Shown here: in pieces, positions 54,286 through 62,764 of the stretch
How positions within the stretch are numbered: position 1 is the stretch's first letter
Layout: the number at the start of each line of letters is the position of its first letter
DNA from: a virus
IMG/VR virus record: IMGVR_UViG_3300035665_000002
Coordinates: 1-64,000 of that record
Direction: 5' to 3' (one strand)
DNA: 64,000 nt
Notes under the pieces: generated by a model
What the model saw: only the letters and a program-made list of their open reading frames with translations
What the model was told of the DNA's origin: nothing
Database searches by the model: none
Translations under genes and position numbers: made by a program

Positions 54286-57030
54286 TTATTGGAGAAGTTG
54301 GGTGATATTGAGCTCGGAGAACGATGCCGTACCAGTGCCACTCCAGATTCCCTTGACTGCTTCTGGGACCTTTGGACCGAGCGAAAATGTGTCGTAGGTA
54401 GTGGGCAAAGCAGGAGGAGTAGCAGTGCTTGTACCAAGAATAGCATTTCCGGTGCTCACAACAACGGACCTGATCTCGGTAGTGGACTTCGTACTGTTGA
54501 TGAATTTAGTGGGTCCCATGGATGTGTTCCATGCATACGAAGCGTTGCTCAAACCAATATAAGTACCATGGCTGACAGAACCAGTAGAAGTTGTCGGTGC
54601 AACATACTTGAATTCAACGGTGTTAGTTTGTGTATACGAAGCAACAAGCTGCATGTATGTATAATCAAGAATGCTGCCGAACGGAACGTAAAACTTAGAA
54701 CGATTATCAAAGTAATTCTGATATGTTCCAGACGTGGATGCTCCTAGAGGAACACTAAGCTGGCGCCCAGAAAGCGTCAATGTGGAATTGAAAATGCTGT
54801 TATCGATAGCTGGAACAGCAGGAGATGCATTGGGCAGACCGGGTGTTTTCTGAAGAACGATCAAAAGATTTGCAACTGTAGCGGGTTTATTTGTGAAATT
54901 CAAGAAGACGTTCGAGTCCAGAAGCTTGAGTGAAAACTGAGCAGAACTGTTACCAAGATCAGCTCGTCCAATCGTTGTATCGTTGGCAACGAGACCGCTG
55001 ATTTTTCCTGATGTGTCACGCAAATGTGTGATCTTAAGCTTATCGCACGTGAGGGTAAGCGTAGACGCGGTTCCGCCATGCATTACGTACAAGTCAATGT
55101 GAATCTCTGAATTGATGGAACGGGTCTGTGTGATGAAAAATCCAGCCTGTGCACTGTACTGGTTCAAAGTACCAATATTGAGATTTGCATTGTTCATGAA
55201 CACTTTTCCAGATGTCGTTGTGCGACGATCGTTGAGTGTCGTGATTTTCGTACGTCCTTCGAAAATGAAATTGTTCATGTTATCGATCAACATTTCACCG
55301 AACTCGCAAGACATTGCATCAGCAGCCATGACAGCAAAGCTCGTATTAACAGATCCTGTGAGATTCAGGCTATTCTTGACACGCATGTTTGACAGAATCA
55401 TTGTCTCATACGTCTGTGTTCCTGGTGATGCAATAGCGGGCGTGGCCATGGAGATAGAAAGATTGTCAATGGTCGTGTTATCGATGACATACTTGATGTC
55501 CGATGGAACGAGGTCACGATACGTATTAATATTGAGATTGCGATGAACAGACTTTGTGATCGCAAGTTGTAGCTGCTGTGTCTGATTTTCGATGGGCGTT
55601 GTGGTAGTGTTAGAAAAGACAGCAAGCATCGACTGATCGATACTGCATGTAGATGCTGACGCCTCTACTTCAGTATATACTCCAGCACGGCTGATGGTGA
55701 CAGTTGACGCCGTCAATGGCTTTAGTCCAAGTGTTAGTGAATCAAGCCTTGTCATCGACATGCCTGTACCCGGTATGATGAATGCAGTCGTAAGAACGAG
55801 TTTTTGCGTGCCTGTAGCTACCAAGAGACCACCAATGCACTCGAAATCCTTGTAGCATACGGTGTCGCTGTTTGCTTGCGGAAGACCAACTAGAATACCA
55901 CTGACGATCAATGCCGGTGCGATCGTCGAAACAGCAACGTTCTGATCGTTGGACATGTAAAGAACACCGCCACCAATTGCACCACGAACGTCCAGTGACG
56001 GAAGAACGTGTGTCGAAACCCACGTATCGTTTGTGTACAATCGCGTAAACGTTGGCGTTCCAGAAGCATTGTCATTGCCAATCCAGATCTCTCCAGCATT
56101 AACAGACACGGGATCCAATCCAGCATATGTAACTGTACCTGCCACTTCACATACGAAAAGGCGATACTTGGCAGATACACCAGAGTCAGTGACCGCTGAG
56201 GCCGCAGACGTGACACGCTCGATAACGGTCCCATCAGCGTCTGCTGTAAGGAGCGAAGTATCGGTGGACTGTTGTGTTGCTGTAACTTGGATCTGGAGTG
56301 TTCCATTGATGACGACGCACGCAGGAACGACGATAGTATCAAGTGACGATGCAGCGACGATAACGTTGTTAAATTCAATAATGGAATTTTGCATAGAAAT
56401 AGCTGCAAGATCGGTATCAGCAATCAAAACATCGAGACCGATGAAATCGTTGGGTCTGGCGGAATCGAACGATGTAAACGCGCCAACAGTTCCAAGAATA
56501 CCGACGTTGTATGTGAGGATATTTGCGTTGATAATACGTGGTGGCTTGGTATCGGTTGTGTAATTAATCTTTCCGAGAACGATCTCGAAAGTTACGGTGA
56601 AACCAGTCATGACAATGGCGGTATCGTCACCGAGGCATCCGTTTACGAAACGCATATACGCGACACCTCCCTTGAGAAAACCGGTACCCTCGACCTCGGT
56701 AGTGATAGTCTTGGAAATTCCACTGACACTGGTAACTTGACCACAGCATCGAGTCCGTGCCGAAATCAGGCGCTGGAGATATGGTTCACTGTTTCCAAAA
56801 TTACCACTACCCTCGTTGATGGCAACCTTGATCACAGCTCCAAGAGGGGCATTTTGCACTGTTCCGCCTGGAACTACGGCCTCAATATTGCCTTGTGTTA
56901 GTGTCAAAATTCCCACGATTTTAAAGTTCGCCTTGTCGGTTTCGTGCGGACCAACATGTGTCACTTGAGACACGATTGTTGTCGTTGATGCACTCGATTG
57001 ATAAGTCTGTCCTGTTGAGGAGCCTGACAT
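54286..57030 (-). CDS. Probable abundant virion protein, beta-rich, 914 aa
   Basis: Start at 57030 from TTCATAAAAATG; 15 codons upstream there is another ATG without the motif. It is rich in Thr, Ser, Ala, Val, Ile and Gly, with regular beta-strand alternation and no membrane segment. The central part (NNTTIDNLSISMATPAI, NNANLNIGTLNQYSA) recalls parallel beta-helix fibres. Codons end strongly in C or G, unlike most genes here, which often marks highly expressed structural genes. No enzyme motif. A capsid, tegument or fibre protein is likely; it is not a double-jelly-roll capsid protein as far as I can see. Confidence 0.82.
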   Translation of the reverse strand: MSGSSTGQTYQSSASTTTIVSQVTHVGPHETDKANFKIVGILTLTQGNIEAVVPGGTVQNAPLGAVIKVAINEGSGNFGNSEPYLQRLISARTRCCGQVTSVSGISKTITTEVEGTGFLKGGVAYMRFVNGCLGDDTAIVMTGFTVTFEIVLGKINYTTDTKPPRIINANILTYNVGILGTVGAFTSFDSARPNDFIGLDVLIADTDLAAISMQNSIIEFNNVIVAASSLDTIVVPACVVINGTLQIQVTATQQSTDTSLLTADADGTVIERVTSAASAVTDSGVSAKYRLFVCEVAGTVTYAGLDPVSVNAGEIWIGNDNASGTPTFTRLYTNDTWVSTHVLPSLDVRGAIGGGVLYMSNDQNVAVSTIAPALIVSGILVGLPQANSDTVCYKDFECIGGLLVATGTQKLVLTTAFIIPGTGMSMTRLDSLTLGLKPLTASTVTISRAGVYTEVEASASTCSIDQSMLAVFSNTTTTPIENQTQQLQLAITKSVHRNLNINTYRDLVPSDIKYVIDNTTIDNLSISMATPAIASPGTQTYETMILSNMRVKNSLNLTGSVNTSFAVMAADAMSCEFGEMLIDNMNNFIFEGRTKITTLNDRRTTTSGKVFMNNANLNIGTLNQYSAQAGFFITQTRSINSEIHIDLYVMHGGTASTLTLTCDKLKITHLRDTSGKISGLVANDTTIGRADLGNSSAQFSLKLLDSNVFLNFTNKPATVANLLIVLQKTPGLPNASPAVPAIDNSIFNSTLTLSGRQLSVPLGASTSGTYQNYFDNRSKFYVPFGSILDYTYMQLVASYTQTNTVEFKYVAPTTSTGSVSHGTYIGLSNASYAWNTSMGPTKFINSTKSTTEIRSVVVSTGNAILGTSTATPPALPTTYDTFSLGPKVPEAVKGIWSGTGTASFSELNITQLLQ

Positions 57031-57094
57031 TTTTATGAAAAATATTTTTCTTGAGATGTTATAAATTAAAATCATTAAAAATCTTTATAAAAAG
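57031..57094. promoter_or_regulatory. Divergent promoter region
   Basis: 64 bp between the starts at 57030 (CATAAAAATG) and 57095 (TTTATAAAAAGATG). Confidence 0.45.
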
Positions 57095-58258
57095 ATGTCC
57101 GGAGCGATAGACTTATCGTTACCTTTTACTTTTAATTCTGACCCCACCAATACGACCGTACCGGAACCAGTACCGCCGACAATTATTAACAATTACTATA
57201 ACAATTATTACAACCATGACGGAAAGGAATGTCCACCAGAACCGGGGCCTGTAACACCCTGGGACAGACCTAGTCCATTTATCAAAATTGACGTAAACGG
57301 TAAGCCGTATCCAGAAGTTATCAATAACAATAAACCTGGTCATATAGGTGGTTATATCGCCGGAAGAGTGTCCAAGCCTATCGTTAAACTAACACAACTT
57401 ACACCGGCCAATATGACTATATTGGTAAGTCACAACATGATACCTTCGGGAACTCGTTGCATAGTACAAATAAATGGCATCAGAGACATTCTGGAATCGT
57501 TGTTAGAAATGGGCGAGTATTCACTTCATCATGAAAAAGAAAAAGTCGACAGTTCGGTATGTACAGTGTCGTATGTTACACCGGCCTTAATTATACGTGC
57601 GAATATTACGCTAAAACTCATGATATCAGCGCCAAAATCAAGAATCGCAATATCGGGTTCACATGTGACGTAAATGAAATTCCTATAAAATATTGTATTT
57701 CCAGATGGAGATGATACTGGTACTCCAGGAAAATGTGTTCTACACAAGTTTGAATACAAACGTTCTAGAAACAATGAAGGCCATGTAGTAGCATGTGTAA
57801 TTGTACACCTGGGTGCGAACACGTTTATAGACAATGCCGTTACAGATGCTCTGACTCAAGATTGGTCAACCTATGAGATAAACCCAGACGGCGCAGGTAC
57901 GATCAAAAAGCTCACTGATATAACTCTTATATTACCGACGGCATCGCCAAGTTTCGTCCAGTTGAACATAAATCTCGAAACTACCGAATCGTGCGTACTT
58001 ATGTGGGTATCCAACAAGATCGTCACGATAGAACGTTTTTCAGTATCATTTATACCTAATACTGTGATAACAAATCAGATGTTAAACATTGATTCTCAGT
58101 TCCCTCTTATAACTCGTCCACAACCACATTACAATCACTACGATTATCACGATTATCTAACGTTAACTAACGTTTTAATAGTAATAGTTTGTGTATTGAT
58201 CATTTATACAATTATGCAGTATTTTATTTCACCACGTAAAACAAATGATACGAAATAA
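57095..58258 (+). pseudogene. Frameshifted gene, unknown membrane-anchored protein
   Basis: The first frame runs 57095-57673 (192 aa; starts MSGAIDLSLPF, with an Asn-Tyr stretch and a Pro-rich segment). In the same frame, coding-like sequence resumes at 57689 and ends at 58258 with a membrane helix (LTNVLIVIVCVLIIYTIM) and a short basic tail. Between about 57560 and 57700 the coding-like sequence is in another frame (YTGLNYTCEYYAKTHDI, then GFTCDVNEIPIKYC). One missing base near 57575 and one extra base near 57700 would restore a single protein of about 388 aa with a C-terminal anchor. It may be a true pseudogene, a sequencing artefact, or two genes. Confidence 0.7.
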
Positions 58259-58272
58259 AAATCATTGATTTT
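58258..58272. terminator. Shared 3' hairpin overlapping two stop codons
   Basis: Perfect 6-bp stem (AAAATC) with an ATT loop. Its ends overlap the last bases of the convergent genes ending at 58258 and 58271. Confidence 0.6.
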
Positions 58273-58657
58273 AAGATGTTTCCGCAAGTCTCGGAAAATT
58301 CGTTTGGGGCAATTTCGAAACTAGCTGTATGTCCGCCAACATGATTCTATATATCTGTTCTTGGATATCTTCTTTCGAGCGTCCTTCGTTTCGCAATTTC
58401 GCAAGCGTGGCAAGTTCAGTTTCTTGCGACTGTATAGTGTCCGTTGATATCCTGTTGAGTATGTCAACATTTGGCAGTTGATCTCTACCACCATAAAAAT
58501 CCTGAAAAAACTGTCCTAGAATCTGACCAGGCTTTTTGCCACTAAACACTACTTTTCGACTGTTATGTTCAGCTATAGCGCATGCAACAACGCGATAGTT
58601 TTTAGTGATTTTTCGTGTATTATCACTGAAAGAAACGACCGATGGTCTCGGATCCAT
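58271..58657 (-). CDS. Unknown small protein, 128 aa
   Basis: I do not recognise this protein. Start at 58657 from ATATAAAATG. The N-terminal half is basic (NTRKITKNYRVVACAIAEHN), the C-terminal half is helical (LATLAKLRNEGRSKEDI) and could form a coiled coil. No cysteine cluster or membrane segment. It sits between two likely virion membrane-protein genes. Confidence 0.72.
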   Translation of the reverse strand: MDPRPSVVSFSDNTRKITKNYRVVACAIAEHNSRKVVFSGKKPGQILGQFFQDFYGGRDQLPNVDILNRISTDTIQSQETELATLAKLRNEGRSKEDIQEQIYRIMLADIQLVSKLPQTNFPRLAETS

Positions 58658-58745
58658 TTTATATGATTTCATATATTTTCAGATGCGAAAACGAAATTTT
58701 GTACTGGTTTAAATCAGTTCAAAAAACACTTCACAGTATTTAGTT

Positions 58746-59411
58746 TTACGAATGATCAACAGCATCCTCAACGAGAGTCTCGGCAGCAGCGACAAGGTCG
58801 GCAGCATCCTTGGCTTCATCGCCTGTAATGACGTCCTTGGCGACCATGATGGCAGCCACGAACGAGAGAAGGAAAAACACACCGACAGCAATCATCAAAA
58901 TACCACGGATCTTAGCGCGAGAACCGAGCATGATCTTGACACCAGCGTAGATAGCCATGGCACTGACAACAGCGTACAGAACAGCAAGAATGCCGAAGAA
59001 CCAGTTAAGGTGCTTGAACGACATCGGGCGAGCAAAAACGAGTCCAAGCGTCGCCGCAGCGACGAACCCGAGCGCACCGAGGCCAAGATTTGGGCTCGTC
59101 TTCATACACTCAGCATAGAAAAGACCAGCAACAACAAGTCCAGTGATCAGCATAACAGTCTGTAGTGCCACGGATGTTCGCATTTCACGGAAACCTTCGG
59201 ACTCACCCAGGGGGCTTGCAGCGAGAACAGCGCGGTACTTAAGATCGCCATCCGGCGACCACGCTGACGTGAGAACGATCACAAGAATGATCAGAATGAG
59301 TGCTCCAATGATCGCACTAACGACCTTGTCTTGAGCATCATCGTCGGAACCCTTCTTAATGCTCGCTCCACCAATCACAGAGAAATTCGCATCAGAAACT
59401 TGTCCTGACAT
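58746..59411 (-). CDS. Multi-pass membrane protein, probably virion, 221 aa
   Basis: Start at 59411; the upstream sequence has TATATAAAAAG 4 bp before the ATG. About five to six hydrophobic helices are visible: AIIGALILIILVIVLTS (about 31-47), VMLITGLVVAGLFYA, LGALGFVAAATLGLVFA, FFGILAVLYAVVSAMAIYAG and ILMIAVGVFFLLSFVAAIM. The N-terminal 28 and C-terminal 30 residues are polar and acidic. Codons are C- and G-ending and GC is clearly higher than in neighbours, as in 54286-57030, which suggests strong expression. A structural protein of the virion membrane is likely; not recognised by family. Confidence 0.82.
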   Translation of the reverse strand: MSGQVSDANFSVIGGASIKKGSDDDAQDKVVSAIIGALILIILVIVLTSAWSPDGDLKYRAVLAASPLGESEGFREMRTSVALQTVMLITGLVVAGLFYAECMKTSPNLGLGALGFVAAATLGLVFARPMSFKHLNWFFGILAVLYAVVSAMAIYAGVKIMLGSRAKIRGILMIAVGVFFLLSFVAAIMVAKDVITGDEAKDAADLVAAAETLVEDAVDHS

Positions 59412-59457
59412 TTCTTTTTATATAAATTTTTAATTTTTCTTTCTGATCTGGAATAAA
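59412..59457. promoter_or_regulatory. Divergent promoter region
   Basis: 46 bp between the starts of the membrane protein (TATATAAAAAGAAATG) and the D5-like helicase (GGAATAAAATG). Confidence 0.5.
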
Positions 59458-62400
59458 ATGAATTTTGACTTTGCTAACAATAACGACGAAACACATATTG
59501 TCGCCAAACTTAAAACAGCTGCTACAAATTTCGTTGCATTTATCGATGAACACTGTACTTCTGAACAAACTCGAAACAAAGGTCAGCTCATTCATTTTTC
59601 AAAACCACCAGAATATGAGATAGTAACATTGCCGTCGGTGTCGCTGTCGGAGTATAGTGATGTTTATCTAAAGTACGCTGTCGCTGCTGGTAACGCATTG
59701 GCTCAAAATTGCATTGCTGACTGGCAAAGTGCACCACCAATCGTTGAGTGTGTCACAGACTCTCCTATACCCATATGTTTTCAAATTGGGCCGTTCGTTT
59801 CAAAAACACCGTTAGATTTTTGTTCACGTGGAATCATTCAAAATATAGCTAATTTGATATGCGAAGTTTTGGAAGCATACGTTATCGAAGAGTCGCAACA
59901 TTCTATATATTTTGGTTATTGTGGTCCTGTCGACACTAAAATAACTGGAAGTGTTTCTTTGTTTGTATGGATACCTAGCATTATCAAAGGTCGCAAGGAC
60001 ATGGCCAGGTTTCGAACTGACATTGCTAATAATCTTAAAGATCGGTGTGGACGTGAACCTAAATCTACACCTATAATGACGAGAAATCGCACTATCGTGA
60101 AGATAGATGCCGGAACAGACTTAACAGACGAGGTTTTAGCCAAGAATATTCTTCTGTCCGGTCATCGTGCAGGTCATTCGGGAATAATACCTATTTTGTG
60201 GTGTGCAGATCCCGCACGAGGTATTAATCCATCGCCACCTATTATGCCACTGGTTACTTATTACAAATATATTTTCAACGACAGTCCCGATGGAGGTAAA
60301 AGATATGTAGAGAAGTATGATTATCTTACAGAATGTGAATCTCCACATACGTCGTTTTTGTTTGGAAAAACCTTTACAAACTACGCAATACTCGATTATC
60401 TTGATACATCGCCTTTGGATACAATCGAGTCTAATAGTAGCGATATAGTGCGAAATTTGGGATGTCGTGCTACATACTTTAATGCTATAAGTACATACGA
60501 TACGCTTGGACTTGTGCTTTCGTCGTCATATTCGTCGAAAAGTTCCGTAATAGTAAGCGTTGAACTGGCTGGAAACATTTTTAATCAATGTACTCATGCT
60601 ACAACAAAAACATACGGTCCGTCTAATTTTTTACGTCTAATGTCTGCCGACAGATTCAGAACAGATACACTCCGAGGTCTAGCACTTTGTAGTGAATTTT
60701 TAGAAGCTTTAATCACCGAAAACAAAGCTGACGGCATATGTGAACCAGAGGCCGCAGCGATGCAACAGCTAAAGTCAGTGGCAATAACAGCAGGTGTCAA
60801 AAACTTCGATCAAAAGGCACTTGCTATACACCATTGTCAAAACTATGACGGTCGTCCCTCACGCAGTAGACGAATTCTTGCACATTATGCACAGTTAGAC
60901 ACGCCGGTGTTGTTTTCTGCGATGTTTGCATCGGGTATTTGGCAGAAACTTATATCTATTACAAAAGCCGATCAAGGTGTTCTTATAGCCGAAGCTATGG
61001 CTGCATATTTGAGTCTCGATCATTACATAATAACTGATGCAAATAAGCAGAAAATTGAGTTATACAAATATAGATCGTCACACTATGAAAAAATAGACCA
61101 TCCATGCAATTATATTTCTGGTCTGTTGTCACCTGACGTATCGTGTGGAAAATTGTACGATTTGTTGAGAAAATTCAATTTCAGACTTCAAGAGTTAATT
61201 CAGAGTGGATCGCCGACAGATACCAGCTCTAGCGATGGAGCTTCGACGACCGGAATAGTTTCGTATTTGCGTTCTTGTTCCGAAGCTATTAATAATATTA
61301 TGAACAGTCTCACAAAATCTAGTTTCAAGAATAATCTCGTTGGTGAGATACTTACGAAGCTACATCAAGAACAAGTTCATATATCGAGAGTTTCTGGGCG
61401 TAAAATGCACGATGATAAGTATTTGTCAGGCGTAAAAAATGGAGTACTTGAAGTCGTCAGGAGTGGCTCTGAACGTATTATTTTTTGGCGCCAAGGCACT
61501 CCTGATGATATGATTATGAGACGCTTTAACGCATCATACAATGAAAATCTACGCAATGGAAAACTGTGGAACATTGTTGTGACATTTTTCACCCGTTTTA
61601 TCGCTGATCCATACACACGCTTGTGGCTAGTGTGTCAACTTGCAGAAGTATTTATTGGGGAAAATAACAAGATTGCGACATTCATTGTTGGGCCTACAGA
61701 TTGTGGAAAATCTATATTTATCGACATCTTTAAAACGTTTCTCGGCGAAGGTATGTCAGAATCTATTCCATCAAACGTATTAAATGACCCAAAGGCCGGT
61801 ACAGACACTCCGATGCCTTCGCTCGTAAAAGCCGGAGAAGGACGCATAGCCTTTGCTGAAGAAACCAGCGAGACAATCCGTAATAATATTTTCAAAGTAA
61901 TTTGTGGGGGTTCTGCACAGACACATATGCGTACACTGTACGATGGAGGAGCTTCAGGATCATTTAATGCAAAACTGTGGTTGGCTATGAATCAATTGCC
62001 TAAGTTTGAAAACATGGAACCTGCCATATTTACACGTCTTGCGATCATCGAGCCAAGTTCAAGATTTCTTAATCCAAATAACCCAAATTTGCCGAAAACA
62101 GACGAAGAACGTAACGCTCTTAGATTGTTTCCAAAAGATGACTCGTTTGTCTCTATTTTTAGGACTGCTTATGATGCGCTACTGTTATACCTAATGGATC
62201 ATTTTGGAAAGTGGGTTGATGAAAAGAATAATCGCACACCTCTATCAGCATTTACGCAAAAAATGCGCGAATCTGCCGATAAAGTACGAGCTAGATGTCC
62301 ATATGCCAGCTTCTGTCACCGACACCTTATTGCTGCGAATAGTGAATGTAAAGTTTCTGTTAAAGAATTATTTGTCTTATTCAAGCGAACAGTGTTAAAT

Positions 62401-62661
62401 GCCAGAGGATATAACGAGCATACATTCAGTATAGCTATATCAAACGTTTTAGGACCCAATCCTATAAACGGTGAATGGTACGGATGGGTTGTTTCGAAAG
62501 AAGGAATAGCCGAACCGGAACCTATTCCGATGCCAGCTCAAGAAGATGATGATTTTGGAGGTCATGAAATGGAACCTGAACATGCAGAACAGCTTACATC
62601 CAAATATTTTACGCATCCGTCAGAAACCGACTCTGATTATAGTAGCGAACAAGACCTCTAA
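59458..62661 (+). CDS. D5-type SF3 helicase with degenerate primase domain
   Basis: 1067 aa, start at 59458 from AATAAAATG. The C-terminal part is an SF3/AAA+ helicase: VGPTDCGKSIF (Walker A, about residue 744), GRIAFAEETS (Walker B, about 795), WLAMNQLPKF (motif C, about 840) and AIFTRLAIIEPSSRF with the arginine-finger region. This is the replication-fork and uncoating ATPase of NCLDVs. The N-terminal region resembles the primase domain of D5 proteins in layout, but PIPICFQIGPF (about 103) lacks the DxD metal ligands and GSVSLFVWIPSI (about 163) lacks the catalytic His. The tail after residue 1020 is acidic. Confidence 0.92.
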   Translation: MNFDFANNNDETHIVAKLKTAATNFVAFIDEHCTSEQTRNKGQLIHFSKPPEYEIVTLPSVSLSEYSDVYLKYAVAAGNALAQNCIADWQSAPPIVECVTDSPIPICFQIGPFVSKTPLDFCSRGIIQNIANLICEVLEAYVIEESQHSIYFGYCGPVDTKITGSVSLFVWIPSIIKGRKDMARFRTDIANNLKDRCGREPKSTPIMTRNRTIVKIDAGTDLTDEVLAKNILLSGHRAGHSGIIPILWCADPARGINPSPPIMPLVTYYKYIFNDSPDGGKRYVEKYDYLTECESPHTSFLFGKTFTNYAILDYLDTSPLDTIESNSSDIVRNLGCRATYFNAISTYDTLGLVLSSSYSSKSSVIVSVELAGNIFNQCTHATTKTYGPSNFLRLMSADRFRTDTLRGLALCSEFLEALITENKADGICEPEAAAMQQLKSVAITAGVKNFDQKALAIHHCQNYDGRPSRSRRILAHYAQLDTPVLFSAMFASGIWQKLISITKADQGVLIAEAMAAYLSLDHYIITDANKQKIELYKYRSSHYEKIDHPCNYISGLLSPDVSCGKLYDLLRKFNFRLQELIQSGSPTDTSSSDGASTTGIVSYLRSCSEAINNIMNSLTKSSFKNNLVGEILTKLHQEQVHISRVSGRKMHDDKYLSGVKNGVLEVVRSGSERIIFWRQGTPDDMIMRRFNASYNENLRNGKLWNIVVTFFTRFIADPYTRLWLVCQLAEVFIGENNKIATFIVGPTDCGKSIFIDIFKTFLGEGMSESIPSNVLNDPKAGTDTPMPSLVKAGEGRIAFAEETSETIRNNIFKVICGGSAQTHMRTLYDGGASGSFNAKLWLAMNQLPKFENMEPAIFTRLAIIEPSSRFLNPNNPNLPKTDEERNALRLFPKDDSFVSIFRTAYDALLLYLMDHFGKWVDEKNNRTPLSAFTQKMRESADKVRARCPYASFCHRHLIAANSECKVSVKELFVLFKRTVLNARGYNEHTFSIAISNVLGPNPINGEWYGWVVSKEGIAEPEPIPMPAQEDDDFGGHEMEPEHAEQLTSKYFTHPSETDSDYSSEQDL

Positions 62662-62742
62662 AACATCGAAGCTATAGCCAAAGCAGAATAGCTGAAACCT
62701 TGTTAAGCCACGGCGCCTGACAGAGTATCTAGAAATCCCAGA

Positions 62743-62758
62743 TATATTAAAAAATATA
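62743..62758. terminator. 3' hairpin downstream of D5-type gene
   Basis: Perfect 6-bp stem (TATATT) with an AAAA loop. It lies 81 nt beyond the stop at 62661 and only 6 nt before the next start codon, so it overlaps the next promoter. Confidence 0.5.
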
Positions 62759-62764
62759 ATAAAA

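Noticed and set aside
55742-56563. Several ORFs of 90-176 aa on both strands within 54286-57030
   Set aside because: They are shadows caused by the GC-rich codon pattern of the large gene; composition is rich in Arg, Ser and His, as expected for shifted frames.
54286-57030. Major capsid protein with double jelly roll
   Set aside because: The sequence is beta-rich but I could not see the order or motifs of NCLDV capsid proteins, so it is left as a probable virion protein.
57529-57834. 101-aa minus-strand ORF across the frameshift zone
   Set aside because: The plus strand has better coding character in all parts; this frame lacks the start motif and resembles no protein I know.
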